Below, piece after piece: positions 52,774 to 62,578 of a DNA stretch of 64,000 bases. A program made the position numbers and the translations under genes. Location of the stretch: the NCBI RefSeq assembly GCF_003269035.1, contig NZ_QLTK01000009.1, forward strand, positions 124,001 to 188,000, read 5' to 3'. Below the pieces are notes generated by a model. That model was not told the origin of the DNA, ran no database searches, and saw only the letters and a list, made by a program, of their open reading frames with translations. Every line of letters starts with the position of its first letter. Position 1 is the stretch's first letter. This stretch comes from Paraburkholderia bryophila (GTDB taxonomy: Bacteria; Pseudomonadota; Gammaproteobacteria; Burkholderiales; Burkholderiaceae).

Positions 52774-55734
52774 TCACCAACTCCAGCGCACGCCGAGATT
52801 GCCCTCGACGCTGCAGCGGTGTTCGCCATTCACATTCGTCGTGTAACTCGCGGCCGCGAACAAGCTGCCGCGCGCGCTCAGATGCGCGATGACACCCAAG
52901 CCGAATTCAGCCGCCGTCGCCGCGACGTTCGACGGAATCACCGTGCTGCCCGCGTAAGTCACGCTGTCGGTGCCATTGAAATAGCGCCACAGATTGACAC
53001 GCAAATACGGTTGCCACGGCACGCCAGCACCTTCGAACGCGCCTTGCAAACGCAGACCGAGTCGTCCCACGAAGCCGTTGGCCGAGTGAAACGACACGTT
53101 CGACACACCATCGTCGAGATCGTCGATCGATGCGTGCTGCCAGATCAATTGCATTTGCGGCTCGAGGCTCAGGTTCGCGCGCAACAGAATCGGCAGGCCG
53201 GCTTCGAGCGACGTTGCTACCGCGTGCCCATGCGTGCTCGCGCCGATACCTTGATTCGACATTGGGTTTAGCGTCAGCGCGCTGCCCATGGCGACGGCAT
53301 CGGTGTACCAGCCGCCCGGGCCGACGTGTGTCCAGTACGCGCCGAGGCTGTAGGCGTTGATCGCCAGATGTCCGGACGACAGATCGGGAAAGCCGAGCGC
53401 GAAACCGTTCACGTCGCCTTGCGCCCGACTGAAGCCGAGGAAGAACCCGTAGTGATTGCGATGACCGCTCGCGCTGCGGTCGGCGTAGAGATCGTGGCCG
53501 ACCTGCACACCGCTGATCGTGCCGCTGAAGTCGGGGCTGGCGCCGCCGCTGCTGGTTTGTGACGTGTGCTCGCCCCAGACGCGCGCCCATGCGGCGGGTA
53601 GCGGGCCGCTTTCGTCGAGCAGCGACTGTTCGCCCTGGCGGTCGTGGAAGGTGCCGATCTGCGCGATGCCGAGTTCGCGCGCGAGCACGGGGACTGCTGC
53701 GTAGACGGGCACTTCCATTCGATACAACGGCGTGGGTGCGGCGCCTGCGGGGGGCGGAGCGGGGAGGGCGGGTGTGCCGGGCGCTGCGATTGGGCCGGCG
53801 GCGGACTCGGGCGGTGGTGTGGGTGTTGGTGTTGGCGAAGGCGTCGCCGCCAAACTCGAACGCAAATACCAGTTATCCCCCGTCCCCGCGCTCACACCGC
53901 CTTTGAACAGATAGTACGTGTATGCGCCGGCCGTCAACGGCTTCGGCAACGTGAACGCACTGGCGGTCGTCGTCGCGCCGTTGACGGCCTGCACCACGAG
54001 AATCCCATCCGTCAGCGTGGCGCCGCCGTTGCCGCCAGCGTTGGTCACGCCCAGGGTCGTGCTCCCCGCCCCGACACCTTGCGCAATTACCAGCTTGCCG
54101 CTCGGCGAACCGTCGCCGCCGAGCACGCTTTGCAGCAGCAACCGTCCATTGAGCCCGGTGTAGTTGCCATCGATCACCAGTACGGCCTGCGTATTCGCGC
54201 CACCGTTGGTCAGATCGAACGTGCCTGCATTGTTCACCGTGACGAGTTGTCCCGCGACCGCCGGCGCAATCGTCACCGCACTCGCCAGAGCACCCGCGAA
54301 CAAGGTGCTGGTCGCGTCGACGTTGAGCGTGCCGGTCAGCGTGCCGCTGTCTCCGAGCGTGAGTCCCTGACTGTCGAGCGTCAACTGGCTGCCGTTGATT
54401 ACGTTGACCGTTTCCCAATTGATAAAGCGGCTCGCGCCGCTCGCCGACGTGTGATCGAACGTCAGCAGATCGTTGCCGGTGCCGCCGTCGACGCTCGGCA
54501 CGCCGCTCAGATTCGCGTCGGTGAGGTTGGTGAGCGCGGCGGTGTCGTCGCCTGCACCCAAGCTTACCGAGCCCGTGACGGTGCCGCCGCTCCAGTTGAA
54601 GGTGTCATTGCCGCTATCGGTCGAGATCGCGCGGCCGTTGCCGCCCGCGATGGTGCCGGTGTTGTCGATGACGATATTGAACGCGCCGATGGCATTGATC
54701 GCCTGACTCGTCGCCGCGACGATCGAGCCGCTGTTGTTGATCGTGGCGCCGGCATTGGCCAAAGCGATCGCATTGATTGCGCCGGAGATCGTGCCGGCAT
54801 TGTTGAACGTGCCGCCGCCGTTGGCGACGATGCCGTTGGCTTGCTGGCTGACAATACTCGCGCCGGCCAGATTGTTCAGTGTGACGCTGCCGCCGAAATA
54901 GGCGCCGAGGCCACCGGCGCCGCGTGCAACCACCGAACCGGTATTCGTCACGATACCGGGCGACGTATCGAGTGAAACCAGGCCATGCGAATTCACCCCG
55001 GAGACATCGATGGTTCCGTGGTTGACGATCACGTTGTTGCCGGGACCGCCGACGGCGCCGCCGTTCGCCAGCACGCCATACGATCCCGCGCCGGTCGTCG
55101 TGATGGTGCCGTTGTTGACGAGGGTGTCGTTGTTCGTCAACGCGGCCATGCCGGGTGAACTGGCGCCGGTCGTGGCGAGCGTGCCGTTGTTGGTCAAGGT
55201 GCCGCCGCCGGGGCTCTGGAAATCGTGCATCGCCGCCGATTCGTCGCCGCTCGTGCGAATCACGCCGGTGGTGTCGTTCAGCATCGTGACGGCGGCGGCG
55301 CCGTTGAACATGCCTTCCGACTCGACGCCGCTCGTCGTGATGCTGCCGCGATTGACCAGCACGTTCTGACCTGCGCCGCCGCTCGCGCCTTGCGCGGAAA
55401 TAGCATCGAAGGTATCGCCGCTGCCGTTCAACGTGCCGAGATTGGTCACCGTGCTGCCGTCGCGCACGAGAATGACATTGTTGCCATTGACATCGAGTTC
55501 CGCGCCGGTCTGCACGTTGACCGTGACGTTGGTGCTGCCCGCTGCGGCGGTGACACTCGTCGTGGAAGGATTCGGTATGCTGCCGGTGCAGGTGACGGTT
55601 TGTCCGCTGACCGGATTGACGTTGTCGCAACTCGCGAATGCGGACTCGCAAGGCAACAGAACGGCGAGCCCGATAGCCGACGACAGTGCTTCGAGCAAAT
55701 GAGCCGGCGCGTGCCGGTGGCCCGGACGACACAT
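52774..55734 (-). CDS. Autotransporter with beta-helical passenger and outer-membrane barrel
   Basis: A 986-residue type Va autotransporter-like protein. A signal peptide (ALSSAIGLAVLLPCESAFA) precedes a beta-helical passenger of about 600 residues, made of Asn/Gly/Thr-rich turns such as NNGTLATTG and VNNGTITTTGAG. Near 380-440 are GND/GDD-type acidic turns (DSGNDTFNWSGG, LGAGDDTAALT). A Pro/Thr/Ser linker (SPTPTPTPPPES) leads into the translocator domain, and the C terminus is NLGVRWSW. No catalytic motif is seen in the passenger, so adhesion is the most plausible job. The AGGAGG site lies 8 bases before the ATG. Confidence 0.88.
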   Translation of the reverse strand: MCRPGHRHAPAHLLEALSSAIGLAVLLPCESAFASCDNVNPVSGQTVTCTGSIPNPSTTSVTAAAGSTNVTVNVQTGAELDVNGNNVILVRDGSTVTNLGTLNGSGDTFDAISAQGASGGAGQNVLVNRGSITTSGVESEGMFNGAAAVTMLNDTTGVIRTSGDESAAMHDFQSPGGGTLTNNGTLATTGASSPGMAALTNNDTLVNNGTITTTGAGSYGVLANGGAVGGPGNNVIVNHGTIDVSGVNSHGLVSLDTSPGIVTNTGSVVARGAGGLGAYFGGSVTLNNLAGASIVSQQANGIVANGGGTFNNAGTISGAINAIALANAGATINNSGSIVAATSQAINAIGAFNIVIDNTGTIAGGNGRAISTDSGNDTFNWSGGTVTGSVSLGAGDDTAALTNLTDANLSGVPSVDGGTGNDLLTFDHTSASGASRFINWETVNVINGSQLTLDSQGLTLGDSGTLTGTLNVDATSTLFAGALASAVTIAPAVAGQLVTVNNAGTFDLTNGGANTQAVLVIDGNYTGLNGRLLLQSVLGGDGSPSGKLVIAQGVGAGSTTLGVTNAGGNGGATLTDGILVVQAVNGATTTASAFTLPKPLTAGAYTYYLFKGGVSAGTGDNWYLRSSLAATPSPTPTPTPPPESAAGPIAAPGTPALPAPPPAGAAPTPLYRMEVPVYAAVPVLARELGIAQIGTFHDRQGEQSLLDESGPLPAAWARVWGEHTSQTSSGGASPDFSGTISGVQVGHDLYADRSASGHRNHYGFFLGFSRAQGDVNGFALGFPDLSSGHLAINAYSLGAYWTHVGPGGWYTDAVAMGSALTLNPMSNQGIGASTHGHAVATSLEAGLPILLRANLSLEPQMQLIWQHASIDDLDDGVSNVSFHSANGFVGRLGLRLQGAFEGAGVPWQPYLRVNLWRYFNGTDSVTYAGSTVIPSNVAATAAEFGLGVIAHLSARGSLFAAASYTTNVNGEHRCSVEGNLGVRWSW

Positions 55735-55979
55735 GGGACGGTCCTCCTGTCGAACAGGCCTGATTTTTTACTGCTGGTCCGCCCGTTCCTGAGCCGTCCC
55801 TTCGATTTTTGCGGCGGGACGGTTCAGGAAGAATGGATTGTCAGATGAAAATAGTCAACCTGCGCGAGCACGTCGTTGAGTCCGCCAATGAGCCCGCCGC
55901 GCCCGGTCCGCGCGCTGCAGCGCAGCGTGATTCCGGGTACATTGACGGTCTCGTTTTATCACCCAACAGGGAGTGCACC

Positions 55980-56366
55980 ATGCGCCTGCTTCACACCATG
56001 CTTCGGGTCGGCGACCTGGATCGTTCGATCGCCTTCTACACCGAGATGCTCGGCATGAAACTGCTGCGCCGCGACGACTATCCGGACGGCAAATTCACGC
56101 TGGCCTTCGTCGGCTACACGGACGAACGCGACGGCACGGTCCTCGAACTCACGCACAACTGGGACACGCCGTCGTACGACCTCGGCAGCGGCTTCGGGCA
56201 CCTCGCCGTCGAAGTCGACGACGCCTACGCCGCGTGCGACAAAATCAAGGCGCAAGGCGGCACGGTGGTGCGCGAAGCCGGCCCGATGAAACACGGCACC
56301 ACGGTGATCGCGTTCGTCACGGATCCGGACGGCTACAAGATCGAGTTCATCCAGAAGAAGAAATAA
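55980..56366 (+). CDS. gloA: Lactoylglutathione lyase (glyoxalase I)
   Basis: A 128-residue glyoxalase I that isomerises the methylglyoxal-glutathione adduct. The metal ligands are evident: His5 (MRLLHTML), Glu in [11 protein letters not shown], His in GFGHLAVEV and Glu in YKIEFIQ. AGGGAG precedes the ATG at 55980; a longer frame upstream is not homologous. It precedes an NTF2-like gene by 26 bp. Confidence 0.96.
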   Translation: MRLLHTMLRVGDLDRSIAFYTEMLGMKLLRRDDYPDGKFTLAFVGYTDERDGTVLELTHNWDTPSYDLGSGFGHLAVEVDDAYAACDKIKAQGGTVVREAGPMKHGTTVIAFVTDPDGYKIEFIQKKK

Positions 56367-56392
56367 CGTCGACGGCAGGGCGAGATTCCATA

Positions 56393-56791
56393 ATGAATAA
56401 CAGCAATCCTTACTTCAAGGAACTCGACGAGATTCACGTCGAAATCGCGGCGCTGTTCGACGGTTCGGCGGACGAAGGCGCGCTGCAGCGAATCATGGCG
56501 CGCTTCACGCCGCAATTCACGCTGGTCATGACGTCCGGCAACGCGCTCGATTACGCCGGCACGCAAGAAGTATTCGCGAAGCTGCGCGGCGCGCGTCCGG
56601 GTTCGCAAATCACGATCCGCGACATGGAGATCGTCGCCGAGCATGCGTCGGGCGCAGTGGTCAAATACCGCGAGTATCAGCGCGACGGTGCGGGCAACGC
56701 CAACGTGCGGCGCTCCACGGCGGTGATGGAACTCGACTCGCAAGGCAAGGTGATGTGGCGTCACCTGCAGGAAACGTTCTGCACGGAGTGA
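56393..56791 (+). CDS. NTF2-like/DUF4440-type small protein
   Basis: A 132-residue protein with a predicted cone-shaped alpha+beta fold: helices at the N terminus (NPYFKELDEIHVEIAALFDG), FTPQFTLVMTSGNALDYAGTQEVFAKL and strands to MELDSQGKVMWRHLQETF. It resembles DUF4440/SnoaL-like proteins; function unknown. Probably co-transcribed with gloA, and the pair is closed by the terminator at 56822. Confidence 0.75.
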   Translation: MNNSNPYFKELDEIHVEIAALFDGSADEGALQRIMARFTPQFTLVMTSGNALDYAGTQEVFAKLRGARPGSQITIRDMEIVAEHASGAVVKYREYQRDGAGNANVRRSTAVMELDSQGKVMWRHLQETFCTE

Positions 56792-56821
56792 GCCGGCGTT
56801 AGCCTCGGCGGCTCAAAAGAA

Positions 56822-56852
56822 AAAACGGCGCTTCATGATGAAGCGCCGTTTT
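56822..56852. terminator. Bidirectional terminator between NTF2-like and metalloprotease genes
   Basis: AAAACGGCGCTTCA (56822-56835) and its exact complement (56839-56852) form a 14-bp stem with a 3-nt loop. A-runs on the left and T-runs on the right make it work on both strands, fitting the convergent genes. Confidence 0.9.
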
Positions 56853-56887
56853 CGTCTCAAGCTCGCAAGCGGTCAAAACTAGTCTCG

Positions 56888-57790
56888 CTACAACGTAGGC
56901 AGCAATTCCGGCGGATGCGATTTCAGCGTCTGCCGCGCCTCGCGGAATTCCGGAAAAATCGATTCCACGGTTTGCCAGAAACGCGGGCTGTGATTCATCT
57001 CACGCAGATGCGCGAGCTCATGCGCAACGACATAGTCGATGATGGACAACGGAAAATGAATCAGCCGCCAGTTCAGGCGAATCTTGCCGTCGCTCGAACA
57101 ACTGCCCCAACGCGTGGCCGCCGAAGACAGCGCATACGTGCGATAGCTGACGCCCAGCTTCTCCGAATAAATCGCGAGCCGCTCGCCGAACAGGCGCTTC
57201 GCCTCGCCTTGCAGCCAGCCTTGCACGCGGTCCTTGATCTGCTGCGGATCGGCCTGCAACGGCAGCGGCACCTGCAATGCCGAATCGCTCGCGCTGAACT
57301 GAAGCGTGCCTTGCGGCGAACCGAGTATCACGCGCACCGGCTGGCCGAGGTAGGGCACTTCAGCGCCATCTTTCCAGTCGACCTTCGGCAACGCACGCTG
57401 TTCGACACGCGTTTGCCATTCGATCAGCTTCGCGAAAATCCAGCGCTGTTTTTCCGTGATCGCGGTTTCGATATCGGCCAGCGTGACCCAACGCGGTGCG
57501 GTGATCGTCAGACCGGTGCTGTCGATTGCAAAGCCGATCGAGCGGCGTGCCGAACGCTTGAGCGCGTAATGCAGCGTGCGCGAACCGACGACGAGGCTGC
57601 GCAATTTGCTGCCATCCGGCGCGAGCAGACCCGCGGATTGCGGCGTGCCGGCTGCGCTCCCGGCAGAACCGGAAGAAGGCGCGGCAGGTGAAGGGGACGA
57701 CGACGTCGACCCCGGCTCGGCGAAGAGCGGGAGATCGAGTTGCCGGTTATCGAGCGCCGCAGCGGGCTGCGACGTAGGAGACTTCTGCAT
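56888..57790 (-). CDS. YgjP-like (DUF45) zinc metallopeptidase
   Basis: A 300-residue protein. The catalytic zinc site is VVAHELAHLREMNHSPRFW: HExxH-like HELAH with a third His after RE-N. The WGSCSSDGKIRLNWRLIHFP segment and RTYALSSAATRWGSC typify the YgjP/M48-related family. The first 70 residues are Ser/Ala/Gly-rich. Substrate unknown. It starts 44 bp upstream of... its neighbour plsC lies on the same strand and is transcribed first. Confidence 0.9.
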   Translation of the reverse strand: MQKSPTSQPAAALDNRQLDLPLFAEPGSTSSSPSPAAPSSGSAGSAAGTPQSAGLLAPDGSKLRSLVVGSRTLHYALKRSARRSIGFAIDSTGLTITAPRWVTLADIETAITEKQRWIFAKLIEWQTRVEQRALPKVDWKDGAEVPYLGQPVRVILGSPQGTLQFSASDSALQVPLPLQADPQQIKDRVQGWLQGEAKRLFGERLAIYSEKLGVSYRTYALSSAATRWGSCSSDGKIRLNWRLIHFPLSIIDYVVAHELAHLREMNHSPRFWQTVESIFPEFREARQTLKSHPPELLPTL

Positions 57791-57834
57791 CGGTTTCGGC
57801 TTCGCGCTAATACGCCTTCGAGGGCGTGGGCGCG

Positions 57835-58593
57835 TCAGATTGGTGCGGCGGCGGAACGGCTTTCCGTCGCGCTGTACGCGGTAGGATCGATGCGACGCAT
57901 TTCAGTTTCGATCCACTGTTCGACGCGCGCGTTCACTTCTTCGGGCGTGAGCCCCGTCGTGTCGATCGGCTTGCCGATCGACACTGTGACTATACCCGCA
58001 TATTTAAGAAACGAGTTGCGTGGCCACAGTCGTCCGGCGTTGTGCGCGATCGGTACGACCGGTGCGCCGGTGGCGACCGCGAAGCGCGCACCGCCGGTTT
58101 TGTATTTGCCTTGCGTGCCGGTGCGCGTACGCGTGCCTTCGGGAAACATGATGACCCACGCGCCTTCGGCCATGCGCGTCTTGCCTTGCTTGATGACGGA
58201 CTCGAACGCGTACTTGCCTTCCTTGCGGTCGATATGAACCATCTTCAGCAAGCCGAGCGCCCAGCCGAAGAACGGCACGTACAGTAACTCGCGCTTGAAC
58301 ACGTAGCACAGCGGCCGCGGCATCAGCGCCGGAAACGCCAGCGTTTCCCACGCCGACTGGTGCTTCGACAACAGCACGGCGGGACCGTTGGGCAGGTTCT
58401 CGAAGCCTTCGATGTGGTAGCGAATGCCGTTGAGCCAGCGCACCACGTGCAGCGTGCTCTTGCACCAGCCTGCGGCCATCCAGTAGCGCTTGTCGGCGCG
58501 CATGAACGGAAACGCGATGAAGCACGCGCACGCGTACGGCACGGTGTACAGCACGAGGTAGATCAGCAGCAGCAGAGAACGAATGAAGCGCAT
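57835..58593 (-). CDS. plsC: 1-Acyl-sn-glycerol-3-phosphate acyltransferase
   Basis: A 252-residue inner-membrane lysophosphatidic-acid acyltransferase. An N-terminal membrane helix (SLLLLIYLVLYTVPYACACFIAF) precedes the acyltransferase box KHQSAWETL, where the classic HX4D is HX4E, and the phosphate-binding motif MFPEGTRTR. PIAHNAGRLWPRN and SIGKPIDTTGLTPEEV complete the family pattern. The start at 58593 is chosen over a longer frame to 58674 that runs into gmhB. It lies 40 bp after gmhB. Confidence 0.92.
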   Translation of the reverse strand: MRFIRSLLLLIYLVLYTVPYACACFIAFPFMRADKRYWMAAGWCKSTLHVVRWLNGIRYHIEGFENLPNGPAVLLSKHQSAWETLAFPALMPRPLCYVFKRELLYVPFFGWALGLLKMVHIDRKEGKYAFESVIKQGKTRMAEGAWVIMFPEGTRTRTGTQGKYKTGGARFAVATGAPVVPIAHNAGRLWPRNSFLKYAGIVTVSIGKPIDTTGLTPEEVNARVEQWIETEMRRIDPTAYSATESRSAAAPI

Positions 58594-58633
58594 CGTCGTG
58601 GTCGGTGAGGGTTGGGGACGCGCGTGGCGCGCG

Positions 58634-59188
58634 TCACTCGTGAGCGTCGGCGAGGAAGTCGAGTGCGAAGGCACGCAGATCGTCGTGCACGCGCGTGCCT
58701 TCGGGCAGGCCGCCGGCCGCGAGCGTTTTGCTGCCCTTGCCGGTCAGCACCAGATGGGTGGGATGACCGAGCGCGGCGCCCGCTTGCAGATCGCGCATCG
58801 CATCGCCCACGACGGGCGTGTGCGGCGGATCGACCTCGAAGCGCTCGGCGATCATTTTCAGCATGCCGGGCTTCGGCTTGCGGCACTCGCAGTGGTCTTG
58901 CGCCGTGTGCGGGCAGAAGAACACCGCGTCGATACGCCCACCGACCGCCGCCGCCAGGCGATGCATCTTCAGATGCATCGCGTTGAGCGCGTTCATGTCG
59001 AACAGACCGCGACCGATACCCGACTGATTGGTGGCGATCGCGACGCGATAGCCGGCCTGATTCAGCCGCGCGATCGCTTCGAGCGAACCGGGCAGCGGCA
59101 CCCATTCGTCCGGCGACTTGATGAACGCGTCGGAGTCGACGTTGATCACGCCGTCGCGGTCGAGGATCACCACTTTTTTGGTCGGCAT
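58634..59188 (-). CDS. gmhB: D-glycero-beta-D-manno-heptose 1,7-bisphosphate 7-phosphatase
   Basis: A 184-residue HAD phosphatase in ADP-heptose synthesis for the LPS inner core. The nucleophile motif is VVILDRDGVINVDSD, and the zinc site is CPHTAQDHCECRKPKPGM (Cys-x-His ... Cys-x-Cys). PVVGDAMRDLQAGAALG is the last HAD motif. It lies 9 bp after glyS, so it is translated from the same message. Confidence 0.95.
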   Translation of the reverse strand: MPTKKVVILDRDGVINVDSDAFIKSPDEWVPLPGSLEAIARLNQAGYRVAIATNQSGIGRGLFDMNALNAMHLKMHRLAAAVGGRIDAVFFCPHTAQDHCECRKPKPGMLKMIAERFEVDPPHTPVVGDAMRDLQAGAALGHPTHLVLTGKGSKTLAAGGLPEGTRVHDDLRAFALDFLADAHE

Positions 59189-59197
59189 GGCGCGGGC

Positions 59198-61306
59198 TCA
59201 GGCAGCGAGTCGGGAAATATCGGCGACGCAATTCATCTGCTGATGCAGTGCGCCGAGCAGGGCCAGACGGTTGGCGCGCAGCGCCGGATCTTCGGCGTTG
59301 ACCATCACGTCGTTGAAGAACGTGTCGACCGTTTCGCGCAACGCGGCGAGCGCGGTCAGCGCACCCGTGTAGTCATGTGCGGCGAGTTGCGACTGCACGC
59401 GCGGCGCGACCTGCTCGAGCTGCGCATGCAAGGCCTTTTCCGCCGCTTCGACGAGCAGCGTGACTTGCACACCGCCGGTGGTGGCGACACCTTCCGACTT
59501 CTTCAGGATGTTCGAGATGCGCTTGTTGGCCGCCGCGAGCGACGCCGCTTCCGGCAGCAATGCGAATTCGCGCACCGCGTCCAGACGCGCGACGATGTCG
59601 TCGAGACGCGTGGGGTTGAGCGCCAGCACCGCGTCGATTTCGCCCGCTGCATAGCCGCGTTCGCGCAGCAGGCCGCGCAGGCGGTCCATGCCGAACTCGT
59701 AAATGGCCGGGGTGGAATCGGCGACGTTCGGTACAGCGGCGAATTGCGCGTAAGCGGCGCGCAACAATTCGACGAAGTCGACCGGCAGTTGCTTCTCGAC
59801 CAGTATGCGCAGCACGCCGAGCGCGTGACGGCGCAACGCGAACGGGTCTTTCTCGCCGGTGGGTTGCAGGCCGATGCCCCAGATGCCGACCAGCGTTTCG
59901 AGCTTGTCGGCCAGCGCGACGACGGTGCCGGTCGCGGTGGTGGGCAACGCGTCGCCGGAGAAGCGCGGCTGGTAGTGTTCCGAACACGCGAGCGCGACTT
60001 CTTCCGGCTCGCCGTCGTGGCGCGCGTAGTACGTGCCCATCGTGCCTTGCAGCTCGGGGAATTCGCCGACCATGTCGGTGATCAGATCGGCTTTGGCCAG
60101 ACGCGCGGCGCGCTGGGCGAGCGCGACGTCGGCGCCGGTCAGCGCGGCGATCGCTCCGGCCAGTCCTTCCACCCGTTCGACGCGTTGCAGCGCCGAGCCC
60201 AGCTTGTTGTGATACACGACGTTCGCGAGCAGCGGCACGCGATCCGCGAGCGGCTTCTTCTTGTCCTGCTCGAAGAAGAACTTCGCGTCGGCCAGACGCG
60301 GACGCACCACGCGCTCGTTGCCTTCGACGATATCGCCCGGCGTGGCCGTTTCGATGTTCGAGACGATCAGGAAGCGCGAACGCAGTTTGCCGTTCGCGTC
60401 GGTCAACGCAAAATATTTCTGGTTGGTCTGCATGGTGAGGATCAGGCATTCCTGCGGCACTTGCAGGAATTCGTCCTCGAACTTGCAGGCGTACACCACC
60501 GGCCATTCGACCAGCGACGTCACTTCGTCCAGCAGCGAATCCGGCATGACCACCTGGTCGTCGCCGGCTTGCGCCAGCAGATGGGTGCGGATGGTCGCCT
60601 TGCGGTCGGCGAAGTTTGCGACCACATGACCTTTGTGCAGCAGCGTGTCCGCGTACGAGTCGGCGTGCTGGATCTGTACGAAGCCTTCGGACAGGAAGCG
60701 GTGGCCGAGCGTGGTGTCGTCGGCGTCGATGCCGAGCGCGCTGACCGGCACGACCTGATCGCCGTGCAGGACCGTGAGACGTTGCGCGGGCCGCACGAAC
60801 TGGATGTTCGTGCCGTCCGGACGCTGATACGTCATGACCTTGGGAATGGGCAGCTTCGAGACGGCGAGCGCTTCATCCAGCGCGGCTTGCAGGCCGTCGG
60901 CGAGCGTTGCGCCCGGCGCGGCGTAGCGCAGGAAGAACGCTTCGGCCTTGCCGTCTTGCGCGCGTTCGAGATCGTTCACCGAGAAATCGGGGAAGCCGAG
61001 CGCCGCGAGTTTCTTCGCGAGCGGCGCGGTAGGCTGACCGTCTTTGTCCAATGCGACGGACACCGGCAGCACTTTTTCGCGCATCTGTTTTTCCGGCGCG
61101 ACCGCGCGCACGTTTTTGATCGTGACGGCGAGGCGGCGCGGCGTCGCATAACGTTCGAACGACAGTTCGCCTTCGATCAGGTCGCGCGCCGCGAGGCGCT
61201 GCGCAATGCCTTCGGCGAACGCGTCGCCGAGGCGCGCGAGCGCTTTCGGCGGCAGTTCTTCGGTCAGCAGTTCGACGAGCAGGGTAGCTTGATGGGGTTG
61301 AGTCAT
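59198..61306 (-). CDS. glyS: Glycyl-tRNA synthetase beta subunit
   Basis: A 702-residue beta subunit of the heterotetrameric bacterial enzyme. [19 protein letters not shown] starts the conserved N terminus; [24 protein letters not shown] and RNxLALLxxLHQQMN-like C-terminal segments ([16 protein letters not shown]) match. The HD-like and tRNA-binding domains are included. Starts 15 bp after glyQ. Confidence 0.97.
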   Translation of the reverse strand: MTQPHQATLLVELLTEELPPKALARLGDAFAEGIAQRLAARDLIEGELSFERYATPRRLAVTIKNVRAVAPEKQMREKVLPVSVALDKDGQPTAPLAKKLAALGFPDFSVNDLERAQDGKAEAFFLRYAAPGATLADGLQAALDEALAVSKLPIPKVMTYQRPDGTNIQFVRPAQRLTVLHGDQVVPVSALGIDADDTTLGHRFLSEGFVQIQHADSYADTLLHKGHVVANFADRKATIRTHLLAQAGDDQVVMPDSLLDEVTSLVEWPVVYACKFEDEFLQVPQECLILTMQTNQKYFALTDANGKLRSRFLIVSNIETATPGDIVEGNERVVRPRLADAKFFFEQDKKKPLADRVPLLANVVYHNKLGSALQRVERVEGLAGAIAALTGADVALAQRAARLAKADLITDMVGEFPELQGTMGTYYARHDGEPEEVALACSEHYQPRFSGDALPTTATGTVVALADKLETLVGIWGIGLQPTGEKDPFALRRHALGVLRILVEKQLPVDFVELLRAAYAQFAAVPNVADSTPAIYEFGMDRLRGLLRERGYAAGEIDAVLALNPTRLDDIVARLDAVREFALLPEAASLAAANKRISNILKKSEGVATTGGVQVTLLVEAAEKALHAQLEQVAPRVQSQLAAHDYTGALTALAALRETVDTFFNDVMVNAEDPALRANRLALLGALHQQMNCVADISRLAA

Positions 61307-61321
61307 GTCTGGGTGTTCTCG

Positions 61322-62329
61322 TCAGTCCGGATCGATCTTGCGTTCGACTTTCAGCGGCGGTGCCCAGGCGGGCATCGCGGCGTCCTGTTCGTCGGTCGTG
61401 AGGCCGGGCACACCGTGCACCGGATTGCCGAGCATCGGGAAGCCGAGCTTTTCGCGCGAATCGTAGTAAGCCTGTGCGACCAGCTTCGACAGCGTACGGA
61501 TACGGCCGATATAGGCCGCGCGTTCCGTGACCGAAATCGCGCCGCGCGCGTCGAGCAGGTTGAACGTGTGGCCGGCCTTCAGCACCAGCTCATAAGCGGG
61601 CAGCGCGATCTGCGCTTCCATCATGCGCTTGGCTTCCGCTTCGTAGCTGTTGAAGATCGAGAACAGCAGCTCGACGTTCGCGTGCTCGAAGTTGTAGGCG
61701 GACTGTTCGACTTCGTTCTGGTGGTACACGTCGCCATACGTGAGGCGACGGATTTCCGGGCCGTTCGGGCCTTGCTCTTCCCACTCGGTCCAGACCAGGT
61801 CGTAGATGTTCTCGACCTTCTGCAGATACATGGCGAGACGTTCGAGACCGTAGGTGATTTCACCGAGTACCGGCTTGCAATCCAGACCGCCCACTTGCTG
61901 GAAGTAGGTGAACTGGGTCACTTCCATGCCGTTCAGCCACACTTCCCAGCCGAGGCCCCAGGCGCCGAGCGTGGGATTTTCCCAGTCGTCTTCGACAAAG
62001 CGCACGTCGTTCTGCTTCAGGTCGAAGCCGAGCGCTTCGAGCGAGCCGAGGTACAGGTCGAGGATATTTTCCGGCGCCGGCTTGAGCACCACCTGGTACT
62101 GGTAATAGTGCTGCAAACGGTTCGGGTTCTGACCGTAGCGGCCGTCTTTCGGGCGGCGCGACGGCTGCACGTAGGCGGCTCGCCACGGTTCCGGGCCGAT
62201 GGCGCGCAGGAACGTATGAACGTGGGACGTGCCCGCGCCGACTTCCATGTCGATCGGCTGGAGCAACGCGCAACCCTGCTTGTCCCAGTAGGACTGCAGC
62301 GTCAGGATGATTTGCTGAAACGTGAGCAT
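61322..62329 (-). CDS. glyQ: Glycyl-tRNA synthetase alpha subunit
   Basis: A 335-residue catalytic alpha subunit. [23 protein letters not shown] and [22 protein letters not shown] define the N terminus, and [21 protein letters not shown] and [16 protein letters not shown] the class II core. The start at 62329 (MLTFQQ) follows AAAGG and is preferred over ATGs at 62344 and 62362. First gene of the glyQ-glyS-gmhB-plsC group. Confidence 0.97.
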   Translation of the reverse strand: MLTFQQIILTLQSYWDKQGCALLQPIDMEVGAGTSHVHTFLRAIGPEPWRAAYVQPSRRPKDGRYGQNPNRLQHYYQYQVVLKPAPENILDLYLGSLEALGFDLKQNDVRFVEDDWENPTLGAWGLGWEVWLNGMEVTQFTYFQQVGGLDCKPVLGEITYGLERLAMYLQKVENIYDLVWTEWEEQGPNGPEIRRLTYGDVYHQNEVEQSAYNFEHANVELLFSIFNSYEAEAKRMMEAQIALPAYELVLKAGHTFNLLDARGAISVTERAAYIGRIRTLSKLVAQAYYDSREKLGFPMLGNPVHGVPGLTTDEQDAAMPAWAPPLKVERKIDPD

Positions 62330-62474
62330 GAAGTGCCTTTCGGGCATGAGGCCGCGCCGCAAACGCCGGAGCGCGCGAGGTGGCCGTGGAGCGAAGTGCT
62401 AAACCGTCGATTTTAACGGAAAGGGAGGGGGGTGTCCGTTTTGCGGGGTCGGACGGGACTAGCGGGGTTCTTTA

Positions 62475-62511
62475 AACGATAAAGGACCGCTTTTCGCGGT
62501 CCTTTATCGTT
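62475..62511. terminator. Strong terminator between glutamate-synthase-family gene and glyQ
   Basis: AACGATAAAGGACCGC (62475-62490) and its exact complement (62496-62511) form a perfect 16-bp stem with loop TTTTC. It ends the minus-strand gene above and isolates the glyQ promoter. Confidence 0.85.
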
Positions 62512-62578
62512 ACGACATGGGTGGTCGGTCAGCCGGTTCTCATGGGCATGCCCTGGGGCAAGCGGCTTCGCATCCTGC

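Noticed and set aside
53644..54975. A 443-residue plus-strand frame opposite the autotransporter
   Set aside because: Runs across the Asn/Gly/Thr repeats and shows no fold; explained by repeat codon bias.
58583..62416. A 1277-residue open frame on the plus strand across plsC, gmhB, glyS and glyQ
   Set aside because: It is fully antisense to four well-conserved genes, and its His/Arg/Gln-rich translation is what GC-rich antisense frames give.
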